From Gimesia sp. (GTDB taxonomy: Bacteria > Planctomycetota > Planctomycetia > Planctomycetales > Planctomycetaceae), in contig PAJV01000020.1 of assembly GCA_002706765.1 (NCBI GenBank), positions 62,001 to 126,000 of the forward strand: DNA of 64,000 bases, read 5' to 3'. The notes under the pieces are model-generated. The model saw only the letters and a program-made list of their open reading frames with translations, was not told the DNA's origin and searched no databases. The position numbers and the translations under genes were made by a program. This document shows, piece after piece, positions 37,457 to 45,548 of the stretch (positions within the stretch are counted from its first letter, which is position 1; the number at the start of each line of letters is the position of its first letter).

Positions 37457-39381
37457 ATTACTATTTGAGAAATATCCCGCGAATTATATCCAGGGCATTA
37501 AAGCTGCGTATCCTCGTGGGAACAGTCCTGATAATACTTCTGCCCGGCCCGGTTTTTGCGATTGATATTGAAGAAGTTGTCTGGGGATTTAATAACCAGC
37601 AGACGCGAAGTAAATGCATTCCCTTATCGATTCTGCTTCGCAATAACACTCCCGAAGCATTTGATGAACCGGTGCAGTTGAATCGACTGCAATATGGTGG
37701 CAGTAAAGTAGGTGCGCCCTTAATCCGAAAAGTCTTTCTCGCGCCGTTCAGTTCTCAATGGGTGCAGTTCTATCCTTATATCATCGATTCCTACCAGGCA
37801 GACTGGTCGCTGAACTGGGGGCCACGGTTTATCTATGGCCAGAAATTGACCAGGGCAGAGAATAATATTGATTCCAACTCGGGACTAGACCCTGTACGAT
37901 CCCGAGTCATATTGAGCCGGTCAGATGCCCTGGTTAAAAAAGCGGGACACTTCAAACAATTTCCGGAAGAATTATTTCCTCCCTCAGTCACAGCCACAGA
38001 CTCACTGGATGAAATCATCATAGGTCACGTTCCCCGATGGGATGCGGCCCGCAAGGTTTCTTTTATGGACTGGCTCTACCAGGGAGGAGTCGTCCATCTG
38101 CTCCCCGATGATATGACGGGAGAAAATCTGATTTTCACGACCAGCATGGTCGAATTAAATTCGCCACTGGAGTTCTTTCGGATTGGTGAAGGGCTGGTGA
38201 TACGCCACACACTTAAGATGTCACAGCTGACCGAAAACGCATTGAATACAGTGGTCAACGCCGTTCATGATAAAGAAGCAGAGAATATTCGCATACATCC
38301 CTCTGAGGCCAGGCAGAGTAAAACCGGCGACAGTCAGTACAATTCGAACAGTTATGGAGATTTCAATTCCAGGTTAATGCATCAACTGTCAGATTTAACA
38401 CATCCCGATCATAACTGGCCTCTCATTTATCTGATGTCGCTCCTCTATGTGTTTATGATCTTTCCCGGTTGTTTTTTGTTCAATAAACGTCAGAAGAGTT
38501 CACGCTACCGTAATTCGCTCTTATTCATTTTGTTTACGGTTGTCTGCTTCAGCACCATTTTCTGGAGCATCGGAAAACGGGGCTATGGTGAAAAAACTAC
38601 CATCAACAGTTTGCTCGTCGCGGAACCATTACAGGGAAACTATTTCGATACAACCTGCTGGATCAATTCCTTTGTGACGGATGGCGGTAAATATCGGTTT
38701 ACCTCAACCGGTGAAGGCTCCCTTTTCACGACGGCTCAAGAAACCGAACGCATAAACGGATTCATTGCGAATGGTACGGATGGAATCTTCCAGGCAGATA
38801 TCCCGGCATTCACAAGCCGACCTTTTCTATATCGAATCAAGATACCATTTACAAAGCCGGAATGTCATATTGTTGATTATCAACTCAATCCCGACGGTAA
38901 TCTGGAAGCCCTTACGCTTGAAGTTCAGCCGGCGTTACCTGCCAGTCATGCTCGTATGCAGATCCTGTTCCGAGAGAAACTGTATTCGGTAAGCCAGACA
39001 GAAAAGAATAACAGTTCGATTTTCAAGCTCAAACAGGAGGGCATCCTTCCCCTGGCGGCCTGGAGAACAAAACTGGATGGCAACTCAAATTACGTTACGC
39101 GAAACTCCTATGGCTATGAAGAAAAAGAAATCTCTGCAGTTTACAGTGAATTGTATGAAGCCCTCGTCATAAAATCATTGGATCTGAACACAGAAGCGCA
39201 GGTGGCTAACTACCGAGGTCATCCGTCCCGGATCAAATTATTTTATTATTGCGATATTCCAGATGAGTTTAAGCTCAAGACGGATGTGTTGGGAGACCAG
39301 CAGGGGCGCATCCTGTTTGTCTATGATGTCGCCTTACCTGAGAAAAAGATTGCAGAAAATAATGAATCACCCGATCAATAA
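37453..39381 (+). CDS. Exported membrane protein of the second ABC-2 module
   Basis: 642 residues. N-terminal hydrophobic segment (about 17-38) acting as signal or anchor. Beta-rich region, then Rossmann-like DEIIIGHVPRWDAARKVSFM and GGVVHLLPDD (about 195-220). Membrane helices about 325-342 and 353-372, then an extracytoplasmic C-terminus. Order and spacing of parts match the 725-residue protein at 32413-34590, and both are followed by an ABC-2 ATPase and permease, so I read it as a diverged copy. Family not recognised. Its last 20 bases overlap the next ATPase gene in another frame. Confidence 0.68.
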   Translation: MNYYLRNIPRIISRALKLRILVGTVLIILLPGPVFAIDIEEVVWGFNNQQTRSKCIPLSILLRNNTPEAFDEPVQLNRLQYGGSKVGAPLIRKVFLAPFSSQWVQFYPYIIDSYQADWSLNWGPRFIYGQKLTRAENNIDSNSGLDPVRSRVILSRSDALVKKAGHFKQFPEELFPPSVTATDSLDEIIIGHVPRWDAARKVSFMDWLYQGGVVHLLPDDMTGENLIFTTSMVELNSPLEFFRIGEGLVIRHTLKMSQLTENALNTVVNAVHDKEAENIRIHPSEARQSKTGDSQYNSNSYGDFNSRLMHQLSDLTHPDHNWPLIYLMSLLYVFMIFPGCFLFNKRQKSSRYRNSLLFILFTVVCFSTIFWSIGKRGYGEKTTINSLLVAEPLQGNYFDTTCWINSFVTDGGKYRFTSTGEGSLFTTAQETERINGFIANGTDGIFQADIPAFTSRPFLYRIKIPFTKPECHIVDYQLNPDGNLEALTLEVQPALPASHARMQILFREKLYSVSQTEKNNSSIFKLKQEGILPLAAWRTKLDGNSNYVTRNSYGYEEKEISAVYSELYEALVIKSLDLNTEAQVANYRGHPSRIKLFYYCDIPDEFKLKTDVLGDQQGRILFVYDVALPEKKIAENNESPDQ

Positions 39382-40321
39382 TCAACCTGTCATCGATATT
39401 CAAAATGTATCGCATTCCTTCAAAGGGCATCGTGCGTTACAGGGCATCAGTTTCCAGGTCCAGCCTCAGTCCCTGCATGGTTTTGTCGGCCCGAACGGGG
39501 CAGGCAAGACGACTACGCTGAAAATCATCTGCACTCTACTGCGTCCCCAGGGAGGAAAAGTCGAAGTCTTCGGCCACAATGTTCAGTCGGCGGTGAAAGA
39601 AATTCGAAAACGAATTGGTTTCATGCCCGATCATTTCAGTACCTACCGTCAGATGACCGTATTTGAGTATCTCGACTTTTTTGGTGCCGCCTATGGACTG
39701 GGGGTCGATCAGCGGAACCAGGTCATCAATGATGTGTTGACGTTAACGGACATGGATGGACGTAAAGATTCGCTGATCAGTGGACTGTCGCGGGGGATGC
39801 AGCAACGCGTCAGTTTGGCACGCGTGCTGGTCAACGATCCCGATTTACTTTTACTCGATGAACCAGCATCTGGCCTGGATCCCCGCGCACGTATCGAACT
39901 GATGGAAATATTACAGGAACTGAAACGTATGGGAAAAACCATTTTCATCAGTTCTCATATTCTCAGTGAACTGGCGGAATTGTGTGACAGTGTCACGATT
40001 ATCGATCGGGGGCTGGTCAAGTACAGCGGCTCCATGGATGGGCTCCTGACCCACGAGCAGGAACATCCGGTCTACAAAGTCATGCTGGAAGCAGAAGTGG
40101 AAGGCCTGATAGATTCTCTGTTGAGGGAACCGGGGATTTTGAAAGTAGAGCCAACCGAAAAACCACGCGAATTACGCATCATGTTTGATGTCACTTTAAC
40201 CAACACGGGAAATCTGTTGTCTAAAATAATTGAATCAAACGGAACGATTGAGTCGTTCCAGCGGGACAAGAAACATTTAAATCAGGCCTTTCTGGATCTG
40301 ACAGAGCAGGGAGTGCGTTGA
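39362..40321 (+). CDS. ABC-2 type transporter ATPase (second copy)
   Basis: 319 residues from the ATG at 39362 (MNHPINNQPVIDIQNVSHSF); an open frame to 39263 covers the end of the previous gene and was not used. Walker A GPNGAGKT (43-50), signature LSRGMQQR, Walker B LLLLDEPASGLDPRAR. Close to the first copy in layout. The stop TGA shares a base with the ATG of the permease gene (TGATG). Confidence 0.93.
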   Translation: MNHPINNQPVIDIQNVSHSFKGHRALQGISFQVQPQSLHGFVGPNGAGKTTTLKIICTLLRPQGGKVEVFGHNVQSAVKEIRKRIGFMPDHFSTYRQMTVFEYLDFFGAAYGLGVDQRNQVINDVLTLTDMDGRKDSLISGLSRGMQQRVSLARVLVNDPDLLLLDEPASGLDPRARIELMEILQELKRMGKTIFISSHILSELAELCDSVTIIDRGLVKYSGSMDGLLTHEQEHPVYKVMLEAEVEGLIDSLLREPGILKVEPTEKPRELRIMFDVTLTNTGNLLSKIIESNGTIESFQRDKKHLNQAFLDLTEQGVR

Positions 40322-41880
40322 TGTTACAGGGAACGTTTGCCTTATTTCACCGTGCACTATGTGTCGACTTCCGGCTGACGCGGACTCATTTATTTCGTTT
40401 TCTGTTTGCAGTTCTGATACTGTTCTGCCTGATGATAGCGCATTCGAGCAGTCGAGTCATGGGCGCTGCCGGGTTGTATTTATTTTCTCAGATTATCTAT
40501 CTGAATTTTATGTTTATTCTGATGGCGGGGATCAGTTTTTTCGCGACAGCCATTACTGAAGAAAAAGAAGAACAGACGATTGGTCTGCTGCTTATGGCGG
40601 GCGTGAATCCCATCTCACTGCTGCTGGGAAAATCTCTGCCACGACTGGTTTCAGCGCTGATATTACTCTCAATCCAGTTTCCATTTACACTGCTGGCGAT
40701 TACCCTGGGGGGAGTGACCTTCACCCAGGTCCTTGCTACCTATGCAACACTGGGTGCATTCCTGATTGGACTGTCTAACCTGGGGCTCGTCTGTTCGGTA
40801 CTCTGCTCGCGTTCACGAACTGCCTCCACACTGGTTCTGATCTCCCTGTTTATGTACTTTCTGGGACCTCCCTTGCTGGGATGGTGTATTGATGGAGCGG
40901 TTTCTGAAAACTGGGTAGGAGCCAACTCCTTGATCGTAGGGGGCACGAAGTCGTTCATCGAGCTGTGTTACGAGTCCTCCGTTTTAAGGCAGCTCAGTCT
41001 GATTCTGACTTCCGGTTTCAGTGAAAGTCCCTGGGGCTTCCAGTTCTGGACCAACCTGATGGCGGGAGTTTTATTCTTTCTATTGGCCAGTCTGTGCTTT
41101 AACCGTTTTGCGCTGACTGAAGTGTCTACCGATCCGGGACGCGGTCTGGTCTCCAAAAAACGCAACCGCATCTTTTCACCAGGCCGCGCCTGGATGCAGG
41201 CATTGGCGTGGAAGGATTTCTACTTCGTGAATGGTGGCCTGGGAATGGCGTTAATCAAACATATCTGTTACGGAGTCGCCCTGTTCTCGCTGTGCGCCTA
41301 TATCAGCTATACTTCGCGTAGTTATTCTCTGCAGGAAATGGGGCTGACCGTCTTCTGGACGATGCTGATTGTGGTGTTGATTGAAATCAGCCTGATATCA
41401 TCCAGAATCTTTCATGTAGAAGTTCAATGGAAGACTCTGGTTTCTACGGCCATGCTTCCACAGTCGATGGCTCAGATTGCGTATGCCAAGGTCTTTGGAT
41501 CGATGCTGGCTGTAATTCCCGCCTTCTTTTATCTGATCATTGGCGGGTTACTCGGGATTGAAGAAATGACCCAGGACCTGGGGATGGTGCTCGCCGAGCC
41601 TGGTTTCTGGCTGACCTGTATCGAAATCCTGTTTTTCTGGCATCTGACGGCCCTGTTGTCGACGTTCATCAAATGGGGCGCGTTACCGCTGGCATTCGTT
41701 TTAATGTGGGTCGGGAATATGGTTTTCTTCTTTTCCATGAGTATGGTTATCATGGGCGGTGGGGGAGGTCCTGATGTCTTTGAAGCGGTGACTATCCTGT
41801 TTACTTTGTTTCTTTCAGCCAGTATTGTAGGGTCACACTTTATGATTAATGAACGCCTGACATACCTGGCTTCTCAATAA
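40321..41880 (+). CDS. ABC-2 type permease, double length (second copy)
   Basis: 519 residues; ATG at 40321, one codon after an alternative TTG at 40318. About twelve membrane helices in two halves. ITEEKEEQTIGLLLMAGVNP is the first-half hallmark, equivalent to VITQEKERNSLGL in the first copy. The second copy lacks about 100 residues compared with the 626-residue one. Pairs with the ATPase directly upstream. Thirty-six bases separate it from the TIM-barrel gene. Confidence 0.84.
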   Translation: MLQGTFALFHRALCVDFRLTRTHLFRFLFAVLILFCLMIAHSSSRVMGAAGLYLFSQIIYLNFMFILMAGISFFATAITEEKEEQTIGLLLMAGVNPISLLLGKSLPRLVSALILLSIQFPFTLLAITLGGVTFTQVLATYATLGAFLIGLSNLGLVCSVLCSRSRTASTLVLISLFMYFLGPPLLGWCIDGAVSENWVGANSLIVGGTKSFIELCYESSVLRQLSLILTSGFSESPWGFQFWTNLMAGVLFFLLASLCFNRFALTEVSTDPGRGLVSKKRNRIFSPGRAWMQALAWKDFYFVNGGLGMALIKHICYGVALFSLCAYISYTSRSYSLQEMGLTVFWTMLIVVLIEISLISSRIFHVEVQWKTLVSTAMLPQSMAQIAYAKVFGSMLAVIPAFFYLIIGGLLGIEEMTQDLGMVLAEPGFWLTCIEILFFWHLTALLSTFIKWGALPLAFVLMWVGNMVFFFSMSMVIMGGGGGPDVFEAVTILFTLFLSASIVGSHFMINERLTYLASQ

Positions 41881-41916
41881 ACGGATCAGCGAAAGATCAC
41901 AGAAAGTGAGGTCCTG

Positions 41917-42816
41917 ATGGATTCTAAACTCAGTCGAAGAAGGCTTTTACAATCGTCCAGTCTCCTGGCGGCGTCGGCACTCGGTCTGGACTGGCAGCAG
42001 GCAGAGGCGGGGGAAAAACAACAGTCTTCGCCACAACCACTCAAGGGAAATATTAATCAGTCTGTCGTGCACTGGTGCTTCAAAAAATACTGGGATATTG
42101 AAAAAACGGCGCAGGTTGCCAGTCAACTGGGCATCAAAAGTGTGGAACTGACTCCCGCAGAGAACTGGGATACACTGAAAAAGTATGGCTTAACCTGTGC
42201 CATCGCTTCCAGCCATGGTTTTAAAACCGGTTTTAATAATCCGGATCACTGGGATGAATGCATCGAGATCTTACGCAAACGGATTGATGAATGTGCCGCG
42301 GGAGGCGTTAAGAATGTCATCACCTTCACAGGAATGCGTGATGGCATTGATGATGAAATCGGGGCGAAAAACTGTGTCGCGGGTCTCAAAAAAATCATAG
42401 GCTATGCTGAGAAGAACAACGTGAATCTCTGCCTGGAAATGCTTAATTCCCGTGACGCCAGCCATCCGATGAAAGGACATCCCGGTTACCAGGGGGACCA
42501 CACCGATTACTGTATTGATATCATCAAGCAGGTCGGCTCTGATCGAATGAAACTCCTGTTTGATATCTACCATGTTCAAATCATGGATGGGGACGTCATT
42601 CGACGAATTCGTGAACATAAAGATTACATCGGCCACGTTCACACAGCCGGCAATCCAGGGCGGGGAGAACTGGATCAAAAGCAGGAAATCAATTATCCCC
42701 CGATCATGCAGGCATTGCAGGAAATCGGCTACAAAGGCTTTGTCGGACAGGAATTTATTCCCACCCGGGATCCATACGAAGGCTTACAGCAGGCCGTCAT
42801 TTTGTGTGACGTTTAA
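41917..42816 (+). CDS. Tat-exported hydroxypyruvate-isomerase-like TIM barrel protein
   Basis: 299 residues. Twin-arginine signal SRRRLLQSSSLLAASALGL (residues 5-23) and a xylose-isomerase-like (AP-endonuclease 2) TIM barrel: IKSVELTPAE, NVITFTGMRDG, LCLEMLNSRDA, LLFDIYHVQIMDGD and FVGQEFIPTRDP contain the metal-binding Glu, His and Asp positions usual in the hydroxypyruvate isomerase group. Probably a periplasmic sugar or sugar-acid isomerase or epimerase. GTGAGG precedes the start. Last gene of the long operon, followed by a strong terminator. Confidence 0.85.
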   Translation: MDSKLSRRRLLQSSSLLAASALGLDWQQAEAGEKQQSSPQPLKGNINQSVVHWCFKKYWDIEKTAQVASQLGIKSVELTPAENWDTLKKYGLTCAIASSHGFKTGFNNPDHWDECIEILRKRIDECAAGGVKNVITFTGMRDGIDDEIGAKNCVAGLKKIIGYAEKNNVNLCLEMLNSRDASHPMKGHPGYQGDHTDYCIDIIKQVGSDRMKLLFDIYHVQIMDGDVIRRIREHKDYIGHVHTAGNPGRGELDQKQEINYPPIMQALQEIGYKGFVGQEFIPTRDPYEGLQQAVILCDV

Positions 42817-42838
42817 TCCGATTTCAGTTACAAAAATT

Positions 42839-42876
42839 AAAGCGGCTGAGAACCAGTTGATTCTCGGCCGCTTTTT
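42839..42876. terminator. Bidirectional terminator between the long operon and leuB
   Basis: Stem AAAGCGGC-GAGAA / TTCTC-GCCGCTTT with one mismatch and an eight-base loop. T run on the right for the plus strand, and AATTTTTG on the left for the minus strand. It starts 22 bases after the TIM-barrel stop and lies 24 bases from the leuB stop. Confidence 0.9.
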
Positions 42877-42899
42877 CATGTTTTCGGTAACGTGCTTTC

Positions 42900-43979
42900 T
42901 CAGGCTGTTAATTCCTGAATGACGCAGTCGCCCATTTCTACCGTGGAAATGCTCTTGCCTCCTGCAGCGATATCAGCCGTGCGATGACCGGCTGCCAGAA
43001 CCCGGGCCACAGCCTCTTCAACTGCTGTTGCTTCCGTTTCCAGATTCAAAGAATGTCTGAGCAGCATGGCAGTAGCCAGAATTGTTGCCAGCGGATTGGC
43101 AATACCTTTCCCTGCGATATCCGGTGCAGAACCGTGAATAGGTTCATACAGACCGGGTCCCTCAGCTCCCAGAGATGCAGAGGGGAGTAATCCCAGTGAT
43201 CCTGGCAGCATCGAACCTTCATCGGTCAGAATATCGCCAAACATATTTCCAGTGACCACGACATCGAATTCCGAAGGGCGGGAAATCAGGTGCATCGCCA
43301 TCGCATCCACTAGGACCACCTCATATTCGATATCGGGAAATTCATTTTTAACCACATCGGCGGCGACCTGACGCCAGAGACGAGAGACTTCCAGCACATT
43401 TGCTTTATCCACGGAAGTCAGCTTACCGCCACGATTGCGGGCCGATTCTGCTGCCAGCCGAACGATGCGGGCAATTTCTTTCGTGGTGTAGGTCATGACG
43501 CTGAATGCTTTTTCACCATCAGGATGTTCCATTCTTCCTGATTCACCGAAGTAAATCCCACCGGTTAATTCACGGAAGAACAGGATATCGGTTCCTTCGA
43601 TAATTTCCCGTTTTAAAGGCGAAGCATCGAGTAATTCTTTGTAAGGTTTAATAGGGCGCAGGTTCGCAAACAGTCCCAGTTCTTTTCGAATTTTCAGCAG
43701 GCCAGCTTCAGGACGCGTTTTCGCAGAAGGATCATCCCATTTCGGTCCTCCCACGGCGCCCAGCAGAATTGCATCGGATGCTTTGCAGGTTTCCAGAGTT
43801 TCTGCGGGAAGCGGGTCACCAAATTCATCAATCGCATTGCCTCCCATCGGGCAGGTTGGGGACTCAAATTGATGACCATATTTTTGTGCGATTGTATCGA
43901 GAACCCGTTTAGCCTGTTCTACGATTTCAGGACCAATTCCATCGCCGGGCAATAATGTAATCCGAGCTTCCACAGTCAT
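42900..43979 (-). CDS. leuB: 3-isopropylmalate dehydrogenase
   Basis: Third step of leucine synthesis: NAD-dependent oxidative decarboxylation of 3-isopropylmalate, cytoplasmic. 359 residues from the ATG at 43977-43979 (GAGGA just before it); a TTG seven codons upstream has no Shine-Dalgarno. [11 protein letters not shown] at residues 8-18, [11 protein letters not shown] near 134-144, and the metal/NAD region [21 protein letters not shown] near 245-265. Normal length, no lost motif. Other leu genes are not in the window; ilvN-ilvC lie 34 kb away. Shares a bidirectional terminator with the long operon. Confidence 0.97.
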   Translation of the reverse strand: MTVEARITLLPGDGIGPEIVEQAKRVLDTIAQKYGHQFESPTCPMGGNAIDEFGDPLPAETLETCKASDAILLGAVGGPKWDDPSAKTRPEAGLLKIRKELGLFANLRPIKPYKELLDASPLKREIIEGTDILFFRELTGGIYFGESGRMEHPDGEKAFSVMTYTTKEIARIVRLAAESARNRGGKLTSVDKANVLEVSRLWRQVAADVVKNEFPDIEYEVVLVDAMAMHLISRPSEFDVVVTGNMFGDILTDEGSMLPGSLGLLPSASLGAEGPGLYEPIHGSAPDIAGKGIANPLATILATAMLLRHSLNLETEATAVEEAVARVLAAGHRTADIAAGGKSISTVEMGDCVIQELTA

Positions 43980-44433
43980 TTCCTCATTTGTATTTTTCAA
44001 CGTGATGATTCAGGTGTTTTGCACTACGAAATAGCTAATTTAGCGATTGTACATCCAAAACTCCAGCCGGGCTCGACATGAATTTTGCTGAGTCGAACTG
44101 TCTGGCAGTGTCAGTTCGAAAAACTTTGGATTCTAAATTTTGTACAGCGCACTCCCATGATCCTTAAAAACCGTATAACCGGACTTAAAAAATAAATGTA
44201 AACGCTTAAATCTGCCGGAAAAATCAAGAGTTTCGCTCTTCGTTCCGATAAGAAAGATTAGATCCCGCTATGGATTATGTGTCTTGTCATAGTGGGTTAA
44301 ACATTCAAATTCGTCGTCGATTCGCATTCACAGCCCTGAAATGAATTCAGGAAGATACTTTGAGACAAGGGCTTACGCTCAGGAGGAGCAAGCGAAATAG
44401 AAATCGATGTAAGCGACAGGACAGGGACATCGC
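43980..44433. other. Structured intergenic region between leuB and a small membrane-protein gene
   Basis: 454 bases between divergent genes, no credible ORF. Hairpins: TCGAACTG / CAGTTCGA (44093-44100 and 44112-44119, 11-base loop), possibly in the leuB leader; CCCGCTATG / CATAGTGGG (44264-44272 and 44288-44296, one G-T pair); and CGATGT / ACATCG (44405-44410 and 44427-44432), which encloses the purine-rich Shine-Dalgarno of the rightward gene. All are short; none alone proves regulation. No T-box or other named riboswitch was recognised. Confidence 0.4.
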
Positions 44434-44712
44434 ATGTTTCGCTCTTCATTTTTTGCAACCGGTTTATTTGTCTTACTGACTGGTACTTCATTTTTATTTG
44501 TCGACAAAATGGTTCTTACTCACAAAGTAGCTATGGAAGAAGAACCGGCACCAGTCCGCGAAGCTGAATTTCGTGGTTTCCTGGGAATGTCGTCTCTGAA
44601 CGAAGAGCAGCAGGAAGTACTCAATCCACCTGACTGGGCTGCCTTCAGCCTGATGTCAATTGGTGCCGTCACAATGCTCTACGCAGCTGCATTACCAAAA
44701 AAACGATCATAA
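44434..44712 (+). CDS. Small membrane protein, unknown function
   Basis: 92 residues. Hydrophobic segment at 6-23 (FFATGLFVLLTGTSFLFVD), a polar acidic middle (about 35-65) and a second hydrophobic segment at 68-86 (AAFSLMSIGAVTMLYAAALP) with a Lys-Lys-Arg end. AGGGACATCGC precedes the ATG. It stands alone with a proper terminator. No family recognised; probably inner membrane, two helices. Confidence 0.7.
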   Translation: MFRSSFFATGLFVLLTGTSFLFVDKMVLTHKVAMEEEPAPVREAEFRGFLGMSSLNEEQQEVLNPPDWAAFSLMSIGAVTMLYAAALPKKRS

Positions 44713-44741
44713 TATCAGATCTGATCTGATTTCTGATTCAT

Positions 44742-44780
44742 AACCGTGATGAACTCCCCGCGTTCCTCACGGTTTTTTTA
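44742..44780 (+). terminator. Rho-independent terminator
   Basis: AACCGTGA (44742-44749) pairs with TCACGGTT (44767-44774), 17-base loop, followed by five T. Its T tract overlaps the stop codon of the convergent gene at 44778. Confidence 0.88.
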
Positions 44781-45398
44781 TTGTTCAAACCGCAGAGTAG
44801 CCCATAGACTGGGATCCTGGGCGAACGGGAACTCATGATCCACCATCATAAACTGTTCCCCCAGTTCCGAATCTGAGACCTGGTAGTAAAAGCCGGTCTG
44901 TGGATAAGATGCCGGATCAAAACCATAGAGCTCACTCGCAGGCAGCCAGATATCCAGATCGTAACCTGTTTTGCTGGTTTTTGCCCAGAGTCCGATAGTC
45001 TTCAAATCGCATTGGGGAGCATCATCCTGCGCACGATGAATCGCCTGTTGCTGGCAGACCGGTTTTCCTGAAGGCCCCACTGGTTGAAATTCAAAGGCAT
45101 GACAATAGCGGCTTGCCCGGTGGATCGTTTTTGTATCCCGGGTGTCGATCCAGACTTTAAGTCTTTCTACCGCTGTGACCGGATGGTTTTTCTGATTGAC
45201 CTGCAGACTGATTGCCAGTCCTTCCGGGTTCCAGGCGACTTTAAGTTTTCCCCATTTTTTTGATTTGTCAAATGTCAGATCAGGCAAGAGCGCAGAAGCC
45301 GGAAGGTTTAATAATCGCCCCCGCTGTTGGGGAATATTCTGTATCAGTGGCAGAGCGATCGAATGCCGAAACAAGAAGGAACAGGGGATGATTGACAT
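44778..45398 (-). CDS. Carbohydrate-binding family 9-like protein
   Basis: 206 residues without a clear signal peptide. The pattern WGKLKVAWNPEGLAISLQV, then ERLKVWIDTRDTKTIHRAS and YDLDIWLPASELYGFDP resembles the CBM9-like beta-sandwich used in planctomycete proteins to bind carbohydrate (family resemblance, not certain). The C-terminus ends SLWATLRFEQ as in that group. Start ATG at 45396-45398; a purine-rich AGAGAG lies 11 bases before it. No partner gene nearby on the strand. Confidence 0.6.
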   Translation of the reverse strand: MSIIPCSFLFRHSIALPLIQNIPQQRGRLLNLPASALLPDLTFDKSKKWGKLKVAWNPEGLAISLQVNQKNHPVTAVERLKVWIDTRDTKTIHRASRYCHAFEFQPVGPSGKPVCQQQAIHRAQDDAPQCDLKTIGLWAKTSKTGYDLDIWLPASELYGFDPASYPQTGFYYQVSDSELGEQFMMVDHEFPFAQDPSLWATLRFEQ

Positions 45399-45428
45399 GA
45401 TAACACGGGCTCTCTGATGGACGTGATC

Positions 45429-45456
45429 TTTAAAAAATATCCTTACTTTGTAGAAT
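45429..45456 (+). promoter_or_regulatory. Candidate promoter of the UvrA-like gene
   Basis: TTTAAA (45429-45434), 16-base spacer, TAGAAT (45451-45456, one mismatch from TATAAT), about 90 bases before the ATG. The -35 box matches 4 of 6. Confidence 0.35.
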
Positions 45457-45548
45457 CATAGCATTCTCGTTCCAGAGATTCTATTCCCGCTGAATCTACT
45501 TCACTCGTTTTTCAACAGCTGACACATGCTTTCTTCTTAAGGCCCTCC

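Noticed and set aside
39263-39361. Upstream extension of the second ABC-2 ATPase
   Set aside because: It lies over the coding end of the previous gene; family homology begins just after 39362.
44714-44725. Palindrome ATCAGATCTGAT
   Set aside because: Twelve bases, no spacer, no second copy seen; may be chance and lies just before a true terminator.
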